A DNA stretch of 64,000 nt, from NCBI RefSeq assembly GCF_012927445.1, contig NZ_JABBPD010000007.1:248001-312000 (forward strand), read 5' to 3'. Below, piece after piece: positions 26,668-35,425 of this stretch. The position numbers and the translations under genes are program-made. This DNA comes from Rhodoferax sp. (lineage in GTDB: Bacteria; Pseudomonadota; Gammaproteobacteria; Burkholderiales; Burkholderiaceae_C). Every line of letters begins with the position of its first letter. Position 1 is the first letter of the stretch. The notes beneath the pieces are model-generated. The model was not told the DNA's origin. It saw nothing but the letters and a program-made list of their open reading frames with translations, and searched no databases.

Positions 26668-26745
26668 ATGAAAATGCCATCAACGGGGTTGCAAACGGCG
26701 CTGTCGCGCCGAGCGCCTGTTTTAAATTGGCCCGCTCAGCCATGA
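26668..26745 (+). CDS. Possible 25-residue leader ORF coupled to the GST gene
   Basis: ATG 26668 is preceded by GAAGGAGCGTTCC, one of the best ribosome binding sites nearby. The frame of 25 codons ends in TGA overlapping the GST ATG (ATGA), while the GST start itself has no ribosome binding site. Translation of the small frame would therefore deliver ribosomes to GST. The peptide (MKMPSTGLQTALSRR...) has no recognisable similarity. It could be a coupling leader or simply a decayed gene start. Confidence 0.45.
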   Translation: MKMPSTGLQTALSRRAPVLNWPAQP

Positions 26746-27470
26746 GCTACCAGCTTCACTACTGGCCCAGCATCCAGGGCCGCGGCGAATTTATCCGACT
26801 AGCGCTGGAAGCCGCGGGCGCGCCGTATGTGGATGTCGCGCGCGGCGACGCCGCCAGCGGGCAGGGCCTGCCCGCCTTGTTCCATTACCTGCAAGACGAG
26901 TCCGTTGCCCGCCCACCGTTTGCCTGCCCGGTGCTGGTGCACGGCCAACAGGTGATCGGGCAGACCGCCGCCATCCTGCTGTACCTGGGGCCGCGTCTCA
27001 AGCTGGTCGGCGCCAGCGTTGCCGACCGGCTGTGGACGCATCAGATCCAGCTCACGATCGTCGACGCGCTGAACGAGGCGCACAACACGCACCACCCGGT
27101 GGGCGCGGGCCTGTATTACGACGACCAGAAGGCGGAGGCGGCCCGGGCCGCGACAGAATTTCGGACCGAACGCATTCCCAAATATCTTGGCTGGCTGGAG
27201 ACCGTGCTGGCGCGCAACCCCAAAGGCGACCAGCATCTGGTGGGCGCGCGCCTGAGCTATGCCGACCTGTCGCTGTTCCAGCTGGTGGCGGGCCTGCGCT
27301 ATGCGTTTCCCCAGGCGACGCAGCGCGTCTTGCAGACGACGCCGCGGGCGTTGGCACTGCACGAGCGCGTGGCACAGCAGCCCCGCGTGGCCGCTTACCT
27401 GCGCAGCGACCGTCGCATCCCCTTCAACGAGGACGGCATCTTCCGCCACTACCCGGAGCTTGATAGCTGA
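26742..27470 (+). CDS. Glutathione S-transferase family protein
   Basis: 242 residues from ATG 26742. The thioredoxin-like N-terminal domain begins YQLHYWPSIQGRGEFIRLAL, with GQTAAILLYLG as the glutathione-binding end; the all-helical C-terminal domain has DLSLFQLVAGLRYAFP. It resembles sigma/alpha-like bacterial GSTs rather than the beta-class enzyme at 59776. The substrate is unknown. It is divergent from the AHSA1 protein and convergent with thiL. Confidence 0.85.
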   Translation: MSYQLHYWPSIQGRGEFIRLALEAAGAPYVDVARGDAASGQGLPALFHYLQDESVARPPFACPVLVHGQQVIGQTAAILLYLGPRLKLVGASVADRLWTHQIQLTIVDALNEAHNTHHPVGAGLYYDDQKAEAARAATEFRTERIPKYLGWLETVLARNPKGDQHLVGARLSYADLSLFQLVAGLRYAFPQATQRVLQTTPRALALHERVAQQPRVAAYLRSDRRIPFNEDGIFRHYPELDS

Positions 27471-27501
27471 CGCGGTGCCGCTCGTCGGTTGCGCCGCCGC
27501 T

Positions 27502-28500
27502 TCAGGCGAAGTGGTCGAATGAGCTGTAGGTGTTGGGCACGTATTGACCATCGCCGTCCACCAGGCGCAAGCCGTGCTCCAGGCCGATGTGGCCGATGCG
27601 GGTGACCGGGGTCTGACTGATGTCGGCGGCGGCGGCGACCAGCGTGCGGGCGGCGGCGGGGGCGGTGAACAGCAACTCGTAATCGTCACCGCCGGCCAGC
27701 GCCCAGCCGAGCCATTGCTCTGCCTTTATTTCAGTATTAAACTGACCTCTAGCCCCCGTGCATTCTGCGTAACTAGCTATTAAATTAATAGCAACTTCGG
27801 TGTCCACGGTGGCCCCGACGCCGGACTGCTTCAGGATATGGCCCAAATCGCCCAACAGGCCGTCGCTGACATCAATCGCTGCCGTGGCAATGCCGCGCAA
27901 CGCCAGACCCAGCGCCACCCGCGGGGTCGGTTGTTCCAGCCGCAAGCGGGCGGCGTCAAACACCGGCGCCGGCAGCGACACCGTGCCGCGGAACACTTCC
28001 AGCGCCAGCCGCGCGTCGCCCACGGTGCCGCTGACATACAGGTCGTCGCCCACTTGGGCGCCGGAGCGCAGCAGCGCCTGCGAGCGCCCTTTCACCACCG
28101 GCACTTCGCCAAACACGGTGATGCAGATGTTGAGCGGCCCCTGCGTGGTGTCGCCGCCAATCAGTTCGCAGCCATGCGCATCGGCCAGGGCCAGCAAGCC
28201 TTGTGAGAACGGCGCCAGCCAGGAATCAATGGCGCGCGGCAGGGCGAGCGCCAGGGTAAAGGCCAGCGGCCGGGCACCACAGGCGGCCAGGTCGCTCAGG
28301 TTCACCGCCAGCGCTTTGTGCCCAAGCTTGAACGGGTCGGTGGTGGACAGGAAATGGCGGCCTTCCACCAGCATGTCGCAGGAGATCGCCAGTTGCGTAC
28401 CGGGGCTGGGCTGCAACAGCGCGCAGTCGTCGCCCACGCCCAACACCGCGCGGTTGACCGGGCGTTTGAAATAGCGCTCGATCAGGTCAAATTCACCCAC
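27502..28500 (-). CDS. thiL: Thiamine-monophosphate kinase
   Basis: 332 residues. GEFDLIERYF, GVGDDCALL, SCDMLVEGRHF and IGGDTTQGPLNI are the nucleotide and metal sites of ThiL, with LAGGDDYELLFTAP in the C-terminal domain. It phosphorylates thiamine monophosphate to the diphosphate. Residues about 236-252 (VAINLIASYAECTGARG) come from an in-frame dispersed repeat just before LAGGDDYE. The start overlaps the 3' end of the recombinase-family gene by 8 bp. Confidence 0.95.
   Translation of the reverse strand: MGEFDLIERYFKRPVNRAVLGVGDDCALLQPSPGTQLAISCDMLVEGRHFLSTTDPFKLGHKALAVNLSDLAACGARPLAFTLALALPRAIDSWLAPFSQGLLALADAHGCELIGGDTTQGPLNICITVFGEVPVVKGRSQALLRSGAQVGDDLYVSGTVGDARLALEVFRGTVSLPAPVFDAARLRLEQPTPRVALGLALRGIATAAIDVSDGLLGDLGHILKQSGVGATVDTEVAINLIASYAECTGARGQFNTEIKAEQWLGWALAGGDDYELLFTAPAAARTLVAAAADISQTPVTRIGHIGLEHGLRLVDGDGQYVPNTYSSFDHFA
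27746..27795 (+). repeat. Dispersed repeat copy 5, in frame inside thiL
   Basis: CCTCTAGCCCCCGTGCATTC, TGCGTAACTA, then the complete palindrome GCTATTAAATTAATAGC. This is one of the best-preserved copies, yet it lies inside a conserved biosynthetic gene and keeps its frame open. Confidence 0.93.
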
Positions 28501-30526
28501 CAGCGGCTTCCTGTTGCAGGGCGCTCTTGACCGGCCAGAAGAAGCTCAAGGGTTTGCTGCGCCAGCGCGCCCAGATGGCCGAGCGGATACGGACGCGGTC
28601 CACGCCGCTGACGTTGTGCGCCCGCAAGGCGAGCTGAAATGCCATGTAAAAACTGACCCCCACATTGAGCATGGCGGTCAGCGGTATCGCTGCCACGCAC
28701 CACCAGAAAATCGGCAGTCTGAGCGCGTCCAGGCCAAGGCTCGCGCCGGCGGCGGCCAACTGGCCGGCCGACAGCGTCACGTGGCGCACCTCCAGCCCGA
28801 GGCCAAAAAACCCGGCAAAGGCCGGCACCAGGCCCAGCATAAAACCCAGCGAAATATTCGATGCCAGGCCCGAGATGTTGTCGCGCATGAAACGCGCCCA
28901 ACGCCCGGCACGTTCAACCCCCAGCACGGCGGTGATGCTCGGGTTGTAACGCATGGCCGAATCCAGCCGGTGCAGCACAAACCAGTTTTCCGACCAGCCG
29001 GCGATGATGCTGGAGACAAACAACAGCACCCCGGTGAAGGCCGCGAATAGCAGGCTGGGGCCGAATAAGCTGAGGCTGTGCAGGACGTGTTCGGCTTCGG
29101 CAGCATGAAGCACGGGTTTGCCAAGGATCTGCGCGAGGGCAAGGCTGATCAGCAGCACGCAAGGCGCCACCAGGGCCAGATTGCCAACCACGGCCGCCAC
29201 TTGCGAGCGCACCAGATGGGTCACTTCAACGACGAAGGCATCCACCGCCCCCGGCGCACCCAGCTCTTTGAGTTTGGCCGCCATCGCCGGTGCCGTCATG
29301 GCTGGCTGCTTGGTGGCCACGGTCCAGTGCAGCAACTGGATGATCACAAAGCTCAGCGCGTAGTTCGTACCGGCAAAAAAACCGCTCCAGAAGGCGGACA
29401 GACCGAGCGATAGCACCGCGAATTTCATCAGGGTGGTGACCGACATCACGGCGCCGCCACCGGCCGCGTGGCGCAGCATGTCACGGTATTGGGCCAGGGT
29501 CCGGGTGATGTAGTGCTCGCCGGTCTCGGAACTGCGTTCGGCGACTTTGGCCGCCAGCATGGAGGAGTTCGATGCAATCAGCGCCCGCACGCTGCGCCGC
29601 TCCTGGCCGACGGTCACCAGCTGCGCCAGCAGTCGGGCGGTGCTGCTGGCCGGGTTGCTGGACAGCAGACAGTCCAGCAGGGAGCGAATGCGCAGCACCC
29701 GTTCGCGCAACTGGCGCAACTGGAACACCAGGTTGACTGATATGCCATGGGCGTCCAGATGGGTGTAGACCGAGGCGGCCGCACTGCGGCAGGCCTCCAG
29801 CCGTTCGCGCAATTGTTGCTGGGCGGCCCGACGTTCGTCGCAGTCTTCGGCGGGCGATGCCAGGTAGGCGTCGCGCAGCACGTCCAAGTCGCGATCCAGG
29901 GCATGAAACGGACTGGCCTGGCGGGCCGGCGCACTCATGCGCAGGCGCAACTCAGGCGAGAAGCCGGTGGCACGGACTTGGCTGGTGCAAAAGATGAGGG
30001 CTTCCAGCACCGTTTCCTGCCAGTGCGAGATGGCGGGACGGGCCTGCTGCGGCTGGGCGGACAACGGCGGTTGCAGCAGGGTGGCGAGGCGGGCCAGGGT
30101 CGGTTCATCCAGGGCCGCCAGCCACTGGGCATCAAATTTATGACACAGCACCAGCGAAAACAGCGCCGAGGCGTCCGTTGTTTCGGGGGTGCCGGGCAAC
30201 AGTTTTTGGTACAGGCGCTCGGCCAATTCGCTGACAAAGGCGCTGCGCGAAGAAAAGCCATAGTCGGCCAGCAGGGTGGAGCCGTCAATGATGTCCACCA
30301 AGGTCTGCCACCAGGTCTGCAGGCGGGCTTGCAGCTCGGGACGGGCTTGCACCGCGTCCAGCAGCAGCTGGATCCGGGCCAGCGAGGCCGGCACCGAGCG
30401 GCAATCGCCGCGCAACCATTCAAACAGCGCAATCAGCCACAGGTGGCGCTGCACCAGTTCGGCCTGCGGGTTCAGGGCGTCCAGCAGCTCGGGTAGATCG
30501 TGCCTCGACTTCATGCGGTAGGTCAT
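28493..30526 (-). CDS. Gcr-type 'site-specific recombinase' family membrane protein
   Basis: About 677 residues. The N-terminal half is soluble and helical; the C-terminal half has several hydrophobic helices (FAVLSLGLSAFWSGFFAGTN, LALVAPCVLLISLAL, FAAFTGVLLFVSSIIAG, LGFMLGLVPAFAGFFGLGL). The family is named for a gonococcal recombinase, but such membrane topology and lack of a visible Tyr/Ser recombinase site argue against recombinase chemistry. It overlaps apaG (TGATG) and thiL, so the three form one operon. ATG 30514 is an alternative start. Confidence 0.75.
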   Translation of the reverse strand: MTYRMKSRHDLPELLDALNPQAELVQRHLWLIALFEWLRGDCRSVPASLARIQLLLDAVQARPELQARLQTWWQTLVDIIDGSTLLADYGFSSRSAFVSELAERLYQKLLPGTPETTDASALFSLVLCHKFDAQWLAALDEPTLARLATLLQPPLSAQPQQARPAISHWQETVLEALIFCTSQVRATGFSPELRLRMSAPARQASPFHALDRDLDVLRDAYLASPAEDCDERRAAQQQLRERLEACRSAAASVYTHLDAHGISVNLVFQLRQLRERVLRIRSLLDCLLSSNPASSTARLLAQLVTVGQERRSVRALIASNSSMLAAKVAERSSETGEHYITRTLAQYRDMLRHAAGGGAVMSVTTLMKFAVLSLGLSAFWSGFFAGTNYALSFVIIQLLHWTVATKQPAMTAPAMAAKLKELGAPGAVDAFVVEVTHLVRSQVAAVVGNLALVAPCVLLISLALAQILGKPVLHAAEAEHVLHSLSLFGPSLLFAAFTGVLLFVSSIIAGWSENWFVLHRLDSAMRYNPSITAVLGVERAGRWARFMRDNISGLASNISLGFMLGLVPAFAGFFGLGLEVRHVTLSAGQLAAAGASLGLDALRLPIFWWCVAAIPLTAMLNVGVSFYMAFQLALRAHNVSGVDRVRIRSAIWARWRSKPLSFFWPVKSALQQEAAGG

Positions 30527-30918
30527 CAATGCAGGGTGCGGCTACCGCCGTTGGCGCTCAAGGCGTCCAGCACAAACATGGGCACGTCGGCGTCAAACTT
30601 TTCACCATCTTCGGCGACGCAAAAGAAGCTGCCGTGCATGGTGCCGGTGGGCGTGCGCAAGCGGGTGCCGCTGGTGTATTCAAAGGCCTGGCCCGGTTTG
30701 AGCAGCGGCTGTTGCCCCACCACGCCCAGCCCCTTGACCTTTTCGGTGTGGCCGTTGGCGTCGTTCACGTTCCAGGTGCGCGAAATCAGCTGCGCGGGCA
30801 CCTGGCCGATATTGGTGATGGTGACGGTGTATGAAAACACATACAGTCCCTGTTCCGGGGCCGATTGCTCGGCCAGATATTGGGGGGCGACTTCAACGCG
30901 AAATTGGTACTTGGACAT
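30526..30918 (-). CDS. apaG: ApaG-domain protein
   Basis: 130 residues, a single ApaG/fibronectin-III-like beta sandwich: [51 protein letters not shown]. ApaG is linked to cobalt/magnesium resistance and diadenosine tetraphosphate metabolism, but its biochemical role is unsettled. It is the first gene of the apaG-recombinase-thiL operon and divergent from rpe. Confidence 0.95.
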   Translation of the reverse strand: MSKYQFRVEVAPQYLAEQSAPEQGLYVFSYTVTITNIGQVPAQLISRTWNVNDANGHTEKVKGLGVVGQQPLLKPGQAFEYTSGTRLRTPTGTMHGSFFCVAEDGEKFDADVPMFVLDALSANGGSRTLH

Positions 30919-30992
30919 GCCGCAATGCTACCTGCGAAAATACCGGGCATCCCTTTCCCGCCTTTTATCCCCGACTTTTAAAGTTTATCGCC

Positions 30993-31667
30993 ATGACCTT
31001 TCGCATCGCTCCTTCCCTGCTCTCCGCCGACTTTGCCCGCTTGGGTGAAGAGGTCAAAAATGTCATTGCCGCCGGCAGCGACTGGATCCACTTTGACGTG
31101 ATGGACAACCATTACGTCCCCAACCTGACCTTCGGTCCGATGATTTGCAGCGCCCTCAAGCCGCACGCCCTTACCGCCGCCGGCGTCGCCGTGCCGATCG
31201 ACGTGCACCTGATGGTGCAGCCAGTCGACGCGCTGGCACTGGCCTTTGCCGATGCCGGTGCCGACCTCATCAGCTTCCACCCCGATGCCTCGGGCCACGT
31301 GCACCGCAGCATCCAGGTCATCAAAGCCAAGGGCTGCCAGGTTGGGCTGGCGTTCAACCCGGCCGAACCGCTGGACGTGCTGGATTGGGTGATTGACGAC
31401 ATCGACATGGTGCTGATCATGAGTGTCAACCCCGGTTTTGGCGGCCAGAGCTTCATTGACTCCGCCTTGCGCAAGATTGAAGACGTGCGCCGCCGTATCA
31501 CGGCCAGCGGCAAAGACATCCGGCTGGAAGTCGATGGCGGCATCAAGGTCGACAATATCCGCCGCGTGGCCGACGCCGGCGCCGACACCTTCGTCGCCGG
31601 CAGCGCGATTTTTGGCAAACCGAATTACAAGGCGGTGGTCGACGCCATGCGCGCCGCGCTGTTGTGA
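30993..31667 (+). CDS. rpe: Ribulose-phosphate 3-epimerase
   Basis: 224 residues from ATG 30993. [49 protein letters not shown] and EVDGGI are the metal-ligand and phosphate-binding motifs of the TIM-barrel enzyme. It interconverts ribulose 5-phosphate and xylulose 5-phosphate. It is divergent from apaG, with 74 bp between the starts. Confidence 0.97.
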   Translation: MTFRIAPSLLSADFARLGEEVKNVIAAGSDWIHFDVMDNHYVPNLTFGPMICSALKPHALTAAGVAVPIDVHLMVQPVDALALAFADAGADLISFHPDASGHVHRSIQVIKAKGCQVGLAFNPAEPLDVLDWVIDDIDMVLIMSVNPGFGGQSFIDSALRKIEDVRRRITASGKDIRLEVDGGIKVDNIRRVADAGADTFVAGSAIFGKPNYKAVVDAMRAALL

Positions 31668-31864
31668 TCGTGCGGGCTGCGCGGCGGCCCACCATCCACT
31701 ACACCTTGTCGTGGTCTACCGTCCGTTAATCGGAATCAGTGGACCACATCTCAGCGTTTGCGGGCACGAGAACGTGCGTCAGATCAGCAGAACCAGCGGC
31801 ATTAACATGTAGCCTGACCCGCGAAAAGTAAACGTCCGATCCCCCGTTCATTTAAGGAGCTGCC

Positions 31865-32086
31865 ATGTTTCCCGAATACCGCGACTTGATTACGCAACTG
31901 AAGACGACAGATCACCATTTCACCCGCCTGTTTGACAAGCACAACGCGGTGGACCAGAAAATCAAAAATATAGAGTCCCGCATTGAAGCGGGGACCCACG
32001 AAGAAATTGAAAAACTGAAGAAAGAAAAACTGCAGCTTAAAGACGAGATTTACACCCTTATCAAGAAAGCCAGCGAGAAAGTCTGA
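31865..32086 (+). CDS. YdcH/SlyX-like DUF465 small coiled-coil protein
   Basis: 73 residues, mostly one long amphipathic helix with heptads (FTRLFDKHNAVDQKIKNIES, then EIEKLKKEKLQLKDEIY). This is the DUF465/YdcH family, whose function is unknown. AAGGAGC, spaced 4 bp before the ATG, is a strong ribosome binding site, consistent with high expression. It stands alone. Confidence 0.88.
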   Translation: MFPEYRDLITQLKTTDHHFTRLFDKHNAVDQKIKNIESRIEAGTHEEIEKLKKEKLQLKDEIYTLIKKASEKV

Positions 32087-32233
32087 GTCGAATATTTTTA
32101 TCGCCAGCCGTTCAACATCAAAACGGCATGCGGTGAATTAGCGGTGCCACGCCCTCGTCAGCCCTGTCTGTTGACATTGAAGTGGCACCCTATTTTGTAA
32201 ATGCTATTTTTTAAAATTAGAAGAGGCTACGGT

Positions 32234-32728
32234 ATGAATTCAAAAACCATGAAGCACAGCGCAAGCATTTGGGATGGCGATGTTGGAACATCCCGTTGTA
32301 TCGATGTTGTGCACTGGGAGGGTGATATCACGCCAGAGCAGCTTGCCAATGTTGCGAACCAGATCACGAAGGACTGGCAGACCATCGATATGCAGCTTGA
32401 CCCTGCGCACCCCATGCATGGAAACGTCTACCACCTGCGCAAAGTGACGGATGACGAGTACGAGGAAGCCGAATATACAAAGCGCAAGGCCGCTTTTGAG
32501 GAAAAGTATGCGGGACAGCGTGTGTGGGTGCACGGCTTTCACTACAACGAGGACGAGGCGACGGGCACCTATCAGCCGTTCTACTACGATGTCATGTTCA
32601 GCACCTTGTTCGTCACCATTGATGACATTGAAGCCCTGTGTGACAAGCATTACGGCGAAGGCGTGTGGGACGAATACAGCCTCTACCTGGATGACAAGCT
32701 GCCCAAGCCGCTGGCGATTGCCTTCTGA
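32234..32728 (+). CDS. Hypothetical protein, not recognised
   Basis: 164 residues from ATG 32234, preceded by GAGG at suitable distance; an in-frame ATG at 32201 has no ribosome binding site. The protein is acidic and soluble, with a Trp/Tyr/His-rich middle (GQRVWVHGFHYNEDEATGTY) and no signal peptide or membrane helix. Codon usage has normal GC-rich third positions, so it is a genuine gene. I do not recognise the family. Confidence 0.65.
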   Translation: MNSKTMKHSASIWDGDVGTSRCIDVVHWEGDITPEQLANVANQITKDWQTIDMQLDPAHPMHGNVYHLRKVTDDEYEEAEYTKRKAAFEEKYAGQRVWVHGFHYNEDEATGTYQPFYYDVMFSTLFVTIDDIEALCDKHYGEGVWDEYSLYLDDKLPKPLAIAF

Positions 32729-32797
32729 CCAGCGTCGCGCCGCCAACGCCCTAGTCGCGCTGGCGTGTGCCGCCGTGCGCTAGCGACCATTGGCGAA

Positions 32798-33604
32798 TCA
32801 CAAGACGGTATGAGCGAGTGCCGGTAGCCGGGTTCTGGCCGCCCGAAGGGTTTCTTTTTGCACCTCGGCCAGGATGACCGCCGGCCCTTCTTGATGATGC
32901 GCCAGGATGTGCCCCCACGGGTCAACCAGCATGCTGTGACCCCAAGTGCGTCTTTGATTTTCATGCACGCCACCTTGCGCGGAGGCGACCACGTAGGCGA
33001 GATTCTCTATGGCACGCGCGCGCAGCAAAATTTCCCAGTGCGCCTGACCCGTGGTGTAGGTGAAAGCGCTGGGAACCAGCAACACATCGGCCGCTAACTG
33101 CCGGTACAGTTCGGGAAAGCGCAGGTCATAGCAAATGCTCAAGCCGATGCGGTAGGTGTGGCCGTCCAGGGACGCCAGATCAAAGGTCACCGGTTGCGTT
33201 CCGGCTTCCAGCACCCGTGACTCGTCATAGCTTTCTGTCCCGTGCTCAAAGCGGAAGAGATGAATTTTGTCGTAGCGCGCCACACATTGGCCCGTCGGAT
33301 CAAAGACCAGGGTGCTGTTTCGCACGCGTTTGACCTCACTCGTCGCGATGGGCAGCGTACCGCCCACGATCCACAGTCCCGCTTCACGCGCCGCCTGACT
33401 CAAAAAGTCTTGCATCAGTCCCGCGCCCGCGGTTTCCTGAATCTTGAGCTTGTCGGTGTCGTGCAAACCCATCAGGCAAAAGTACTCGGGCAATACCGCC
33501 AGTTCAGCGCCTTGCGCGGCGGCCTGGGCCAGCAATAGCCCGGCCGCGTCCAGGTTGCGCTGCAAGTCGGTTCCCGAGACCATCTGGATGGCGGCTATTT
33601 TCAT
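32798..33604 (-). CDS. Carbon-nitrogen hydrolase, Nit1/deaminated glutathione amidase type
   Basis: 268 residues. The nitrilase catalytic triad is Glu40 (LPEYF), Lys113 (YDKIHLF) and Cys158 (ICYDLRFPE). The HLF and DLRFPELYR context matches the Nit1/NIT2 branch that hydrolyses deaminated glutathione or omega-amidates, a metabolite-repair activity in the cytoplasm. It is followed upstream by an MFS gene on the same strand with an 80-bp gap, so co-transcription is possible. Confidence 0.9.
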   Translation of the reverse strand: MKIAAIQMVSGTDLQRNLDAAGLLLAQAAAQGAELAVLPEYFCLMGLHDTDKLKIQETAGAGLMQDFLSQAAREAGLWIVGGTLPIATSEVKRVRNSTLVFDPTGQCVARYDKIHLFRFEHGTESYDESRVLEAGTQPVTFDLASLDGHTYRIGLSICYDLRFPELYRQLAADVLLVPSAFTYTTGQAHWEILLRARAIENLAYVVASAQGGVHENQRRTWGHSMLVDPWGHILAHHQEGPAVILAEVQKETLRAARTRLPALAHTVL

Positions 33605-33684
33605 GAGACATTGTCCTTGTCATAGATGATTCGCTTGTCGATAAAACCTTGTGCGGACGCAAGGCGGAAACAGCCAACGCGGCT

Positions 33685-34896
33685 TTATTCCAGCCGATCC
33701 CGCCGGACCAATGCCGGAAAGAGCCGCAGCCATGCCCCCGCCACGACCAGGGTACCGATACCACCCAGCACCACCGAGCCGACCGGGCCCAACAGCGCGG
33801 CCGTCGCGCCAGACTCGAATTCGCCCAACTGGTTGGAGGCGCCGATGAAAATGGAGTTCACGGCGGAGACCCGACCGCGCATCTCATCCGGGGTTTCCAA
33901 TTGCACCAGGGTCATGCGTGTCACCACGCTGATGCTGTCAGCCGCCCCCGTAACCACCAAGGCCAGCAACGACAAGGCAAAGGAGGTGGAAAGTCCAAAC
34001 ACCACGGTGGCCAGACCAAAGATGGCCACCGCCATCAACAGCCGGTGACCCACTTGTCGGCGCAGCGGCCAGCGGATAAGGACAAGGGACATGGCCAGCG
34101 CGCCCGCGGCGGGTGCCGCCCGCAGCATCCCTAAACCCGCAGGACCGGTGTGCAAAATGTCACGCGCATAGATGGGCAGTAGAGCCGTCGCACCCCCCAG
34201 CAGCACGGCAAACAGGTCCAGGGAAGTGGCACCCAAGAGAACCTTGCGATGCCAGACAAAGGACACCCCGGCCAGCACCGTACCCCACGTCGCCGCCAAG
34301 GTGGATGGGCGGTGGTGGTAGCGCACCACCATCGTCAGGGCACCTGACGCCAGCAGCAGCACCGCACAGCTCACATAAACAGTGACCGGCCCCGTCGTAT
34401 ACAACACCCCACCGAGCGCGGGCCCGCAGATGATGGCTGCCTGCATGCCACTGGAACTGAGTGCAATCGCGCGCTGCAGCAAGTTCTGCGGCACCAGCAA
34501 GGGGGTCAAGGCCTGTTGCACTGGCATCTGAAAAGCACGTGCCACGCCCAGAACCACCGAAATACCCAAGATCAGCTCCCGTGTGGCAAATCCACCTCGG
34601 GTGGCGGCGATCAGCAACATGGCAATGACCGCTTGCGCCAGCATGCAAGCGGCAAAGATACGGCCGCGGTGCCACCGATCCGCCGCATGGCCGGCCGGCA
34701 ATGTCATTAACAGGGCAGGCAGAAACTGGAACAGGCCGACCAGACCCAGATCCCAGGCGCTGGAGGTGATGTCATACATGTGCCAGGCCACCGCAACCAT
34801 CAACATCTGGTTGGCGGTGACGCCTGCCAGACGAGCCACCCAAAAACGCATGAATTGGCGCTGCGCAAACAAATGGGAAAAACCGGTTTTGGGCAT
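33685..34896 (-). CDS. MFS transporter (EntS/MFS_3-like exporter)
   Basis: 403 residues with 12 predicted helices. FWVARLAGVTANQMLMVAVAW and the cytoplasmic loop GHAADRWHRGRI are MFS signatures; the overall pattern fits the MFS_3 branch that includes the enterobactin exporter EntS. The substrate cannot be inferred. The start lies at the edge of the 529-bp intergenic region carrying the first origin-like element. Confidence 0.85.
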   Translation of the reverse strand: MPKTGFSHLFAQRQFMRFWVARLAGVTANQMLMVAVAWHMYDITSSAWDLGLVGLFQFLPALLMTLPAGHAADRWHRGRIFAACMLAQAVIAMLLIAATRGGFATRELILGISVVLGVARAFQMPVQQALTPLLVPQNLLQRAIALSSSGMQAAIICGPALGGVLYTTGPVTVYVSCAVLLLASGALTMVVRYHHRPSTLAATWGTVLAGVSFVWHRKVLLGATSLDLFAVLLGGATALLPIYARDILHTGPAGLGMLRAAPAAGALAMSLVLIRWPLRRQVGHRLLMAVAIFGLATVVFGLSTSFALSLLALVVTGAADSISVVTRMTLVQLETPDEMRGRVSAVNSIFIGASNQLGEFESGATAALLGPVGSVVLGGIGTLVVAGAWLRLFPALVRRDRLE

Positions 34897-35019
34897 TGAC
34901 CGAGCTTAGCAGTGCAGGCGCAAGGACAGGCCTGCAGCGGCTGACGCCGACGTGAGCCGTGCGGCCAACAAGCGGGGAACACCCTAGCCGTCCAGAAATT
35001 CCAGCTGAAAAGTTGGCTT

Positions 35020-35236
35020 TGCTATCTTATCTATTGGTTCTATTAATACATAGTAGTAGTAGATAAGGGTTGCACCTTTCTGTGGGTAACCTTGTTTTCA
35101 TGATTCATATCAAGGGCTTACATGCGGTCAACCCTTGTGGGCACCCGTGCTTTTGAGGTGTATCCGGAAACTGGATAACATTTCTTTGGGGTGATGCCCT
35201 GTGGATAAGTACGACCTTATGCCAGAACTATTCACA
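35020..35236 (+). other. oriC-like element A: AT-rich tract, DnaA-trio repeats and DnaA boxes
   Basis: An AT-rich run (from about 35020) leads into four TAG triplets (35051-35062) and ATAAGGGTTGCA. After 18 bp comes a DnaA box with one mismatch, TGTGGGTAA (35081-35089), then a perfect TGTGGATAA (35200-35208) and CTATTCACA (35228-35236, one mismatch). Read on the minus strand this is DnaA box, spacer, CTA repeats, AT-rich tract, the layout of the basal unwinding element of bacterial origins. Element B at 57.5 kb matches it base for base in spacing. No dnaA gene is near. Confidence 0.6.
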
Positions 35237-35365
35237 GAGTTGTCCTTTCTCATCTTGCGCGTTCATGCGGCTTGCGCCGAGAATCCTTGGTGTTATCCTG
35301 AATTTCCTGGTTTGGCCTGTGGGATTGCCACGGCGGGATATCTTTCCGTGTTTATGGTCATATTG

Positions 35366-35416
35366 ACCTCTAGCCTCCGTATAACCTTCGCATATAGCTA
35401 TTAAATTTATAGCAAA
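35366..35416 (+). repeat. Dispersed repeat copy 6, leader of the diguanylate cyclase gene
   Basis: CCTCTAGCCTCCGTATAACC, then AGCTATTAAATTTATAGC. It ends about ten bases before the ATG at 35426, occupying the place of the ribosome binding site; no Shine-Dalgarno sequence is visible. Confidence 0.9.
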
Positions 35417-35425
35417 AAAGTAATC

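Noticed and set aside
28493..30526. The 'site-specific recombinase' as evidence of a mobile element
   Set aside because: The family name is historical. The protein is a membrane protein in a conserved housekeeping operon, and no inverted repeats or integrase partner are nearby.
31668..31864. Possible transposase remnant between rpe and the YdcH gene
   Set aside because: The sequence looks unlike its surroundings, but no frame gives a recognisable transposase fragment and no terminal inverted repeats are seen.
35201..35404. 67-codon open frame within the intergenic region before the diguanylate cyclase
   Set aside because: It overlaps the DnaA boxes of element A and a repeat copy and has no ribosome binding site or plausible protein composition.
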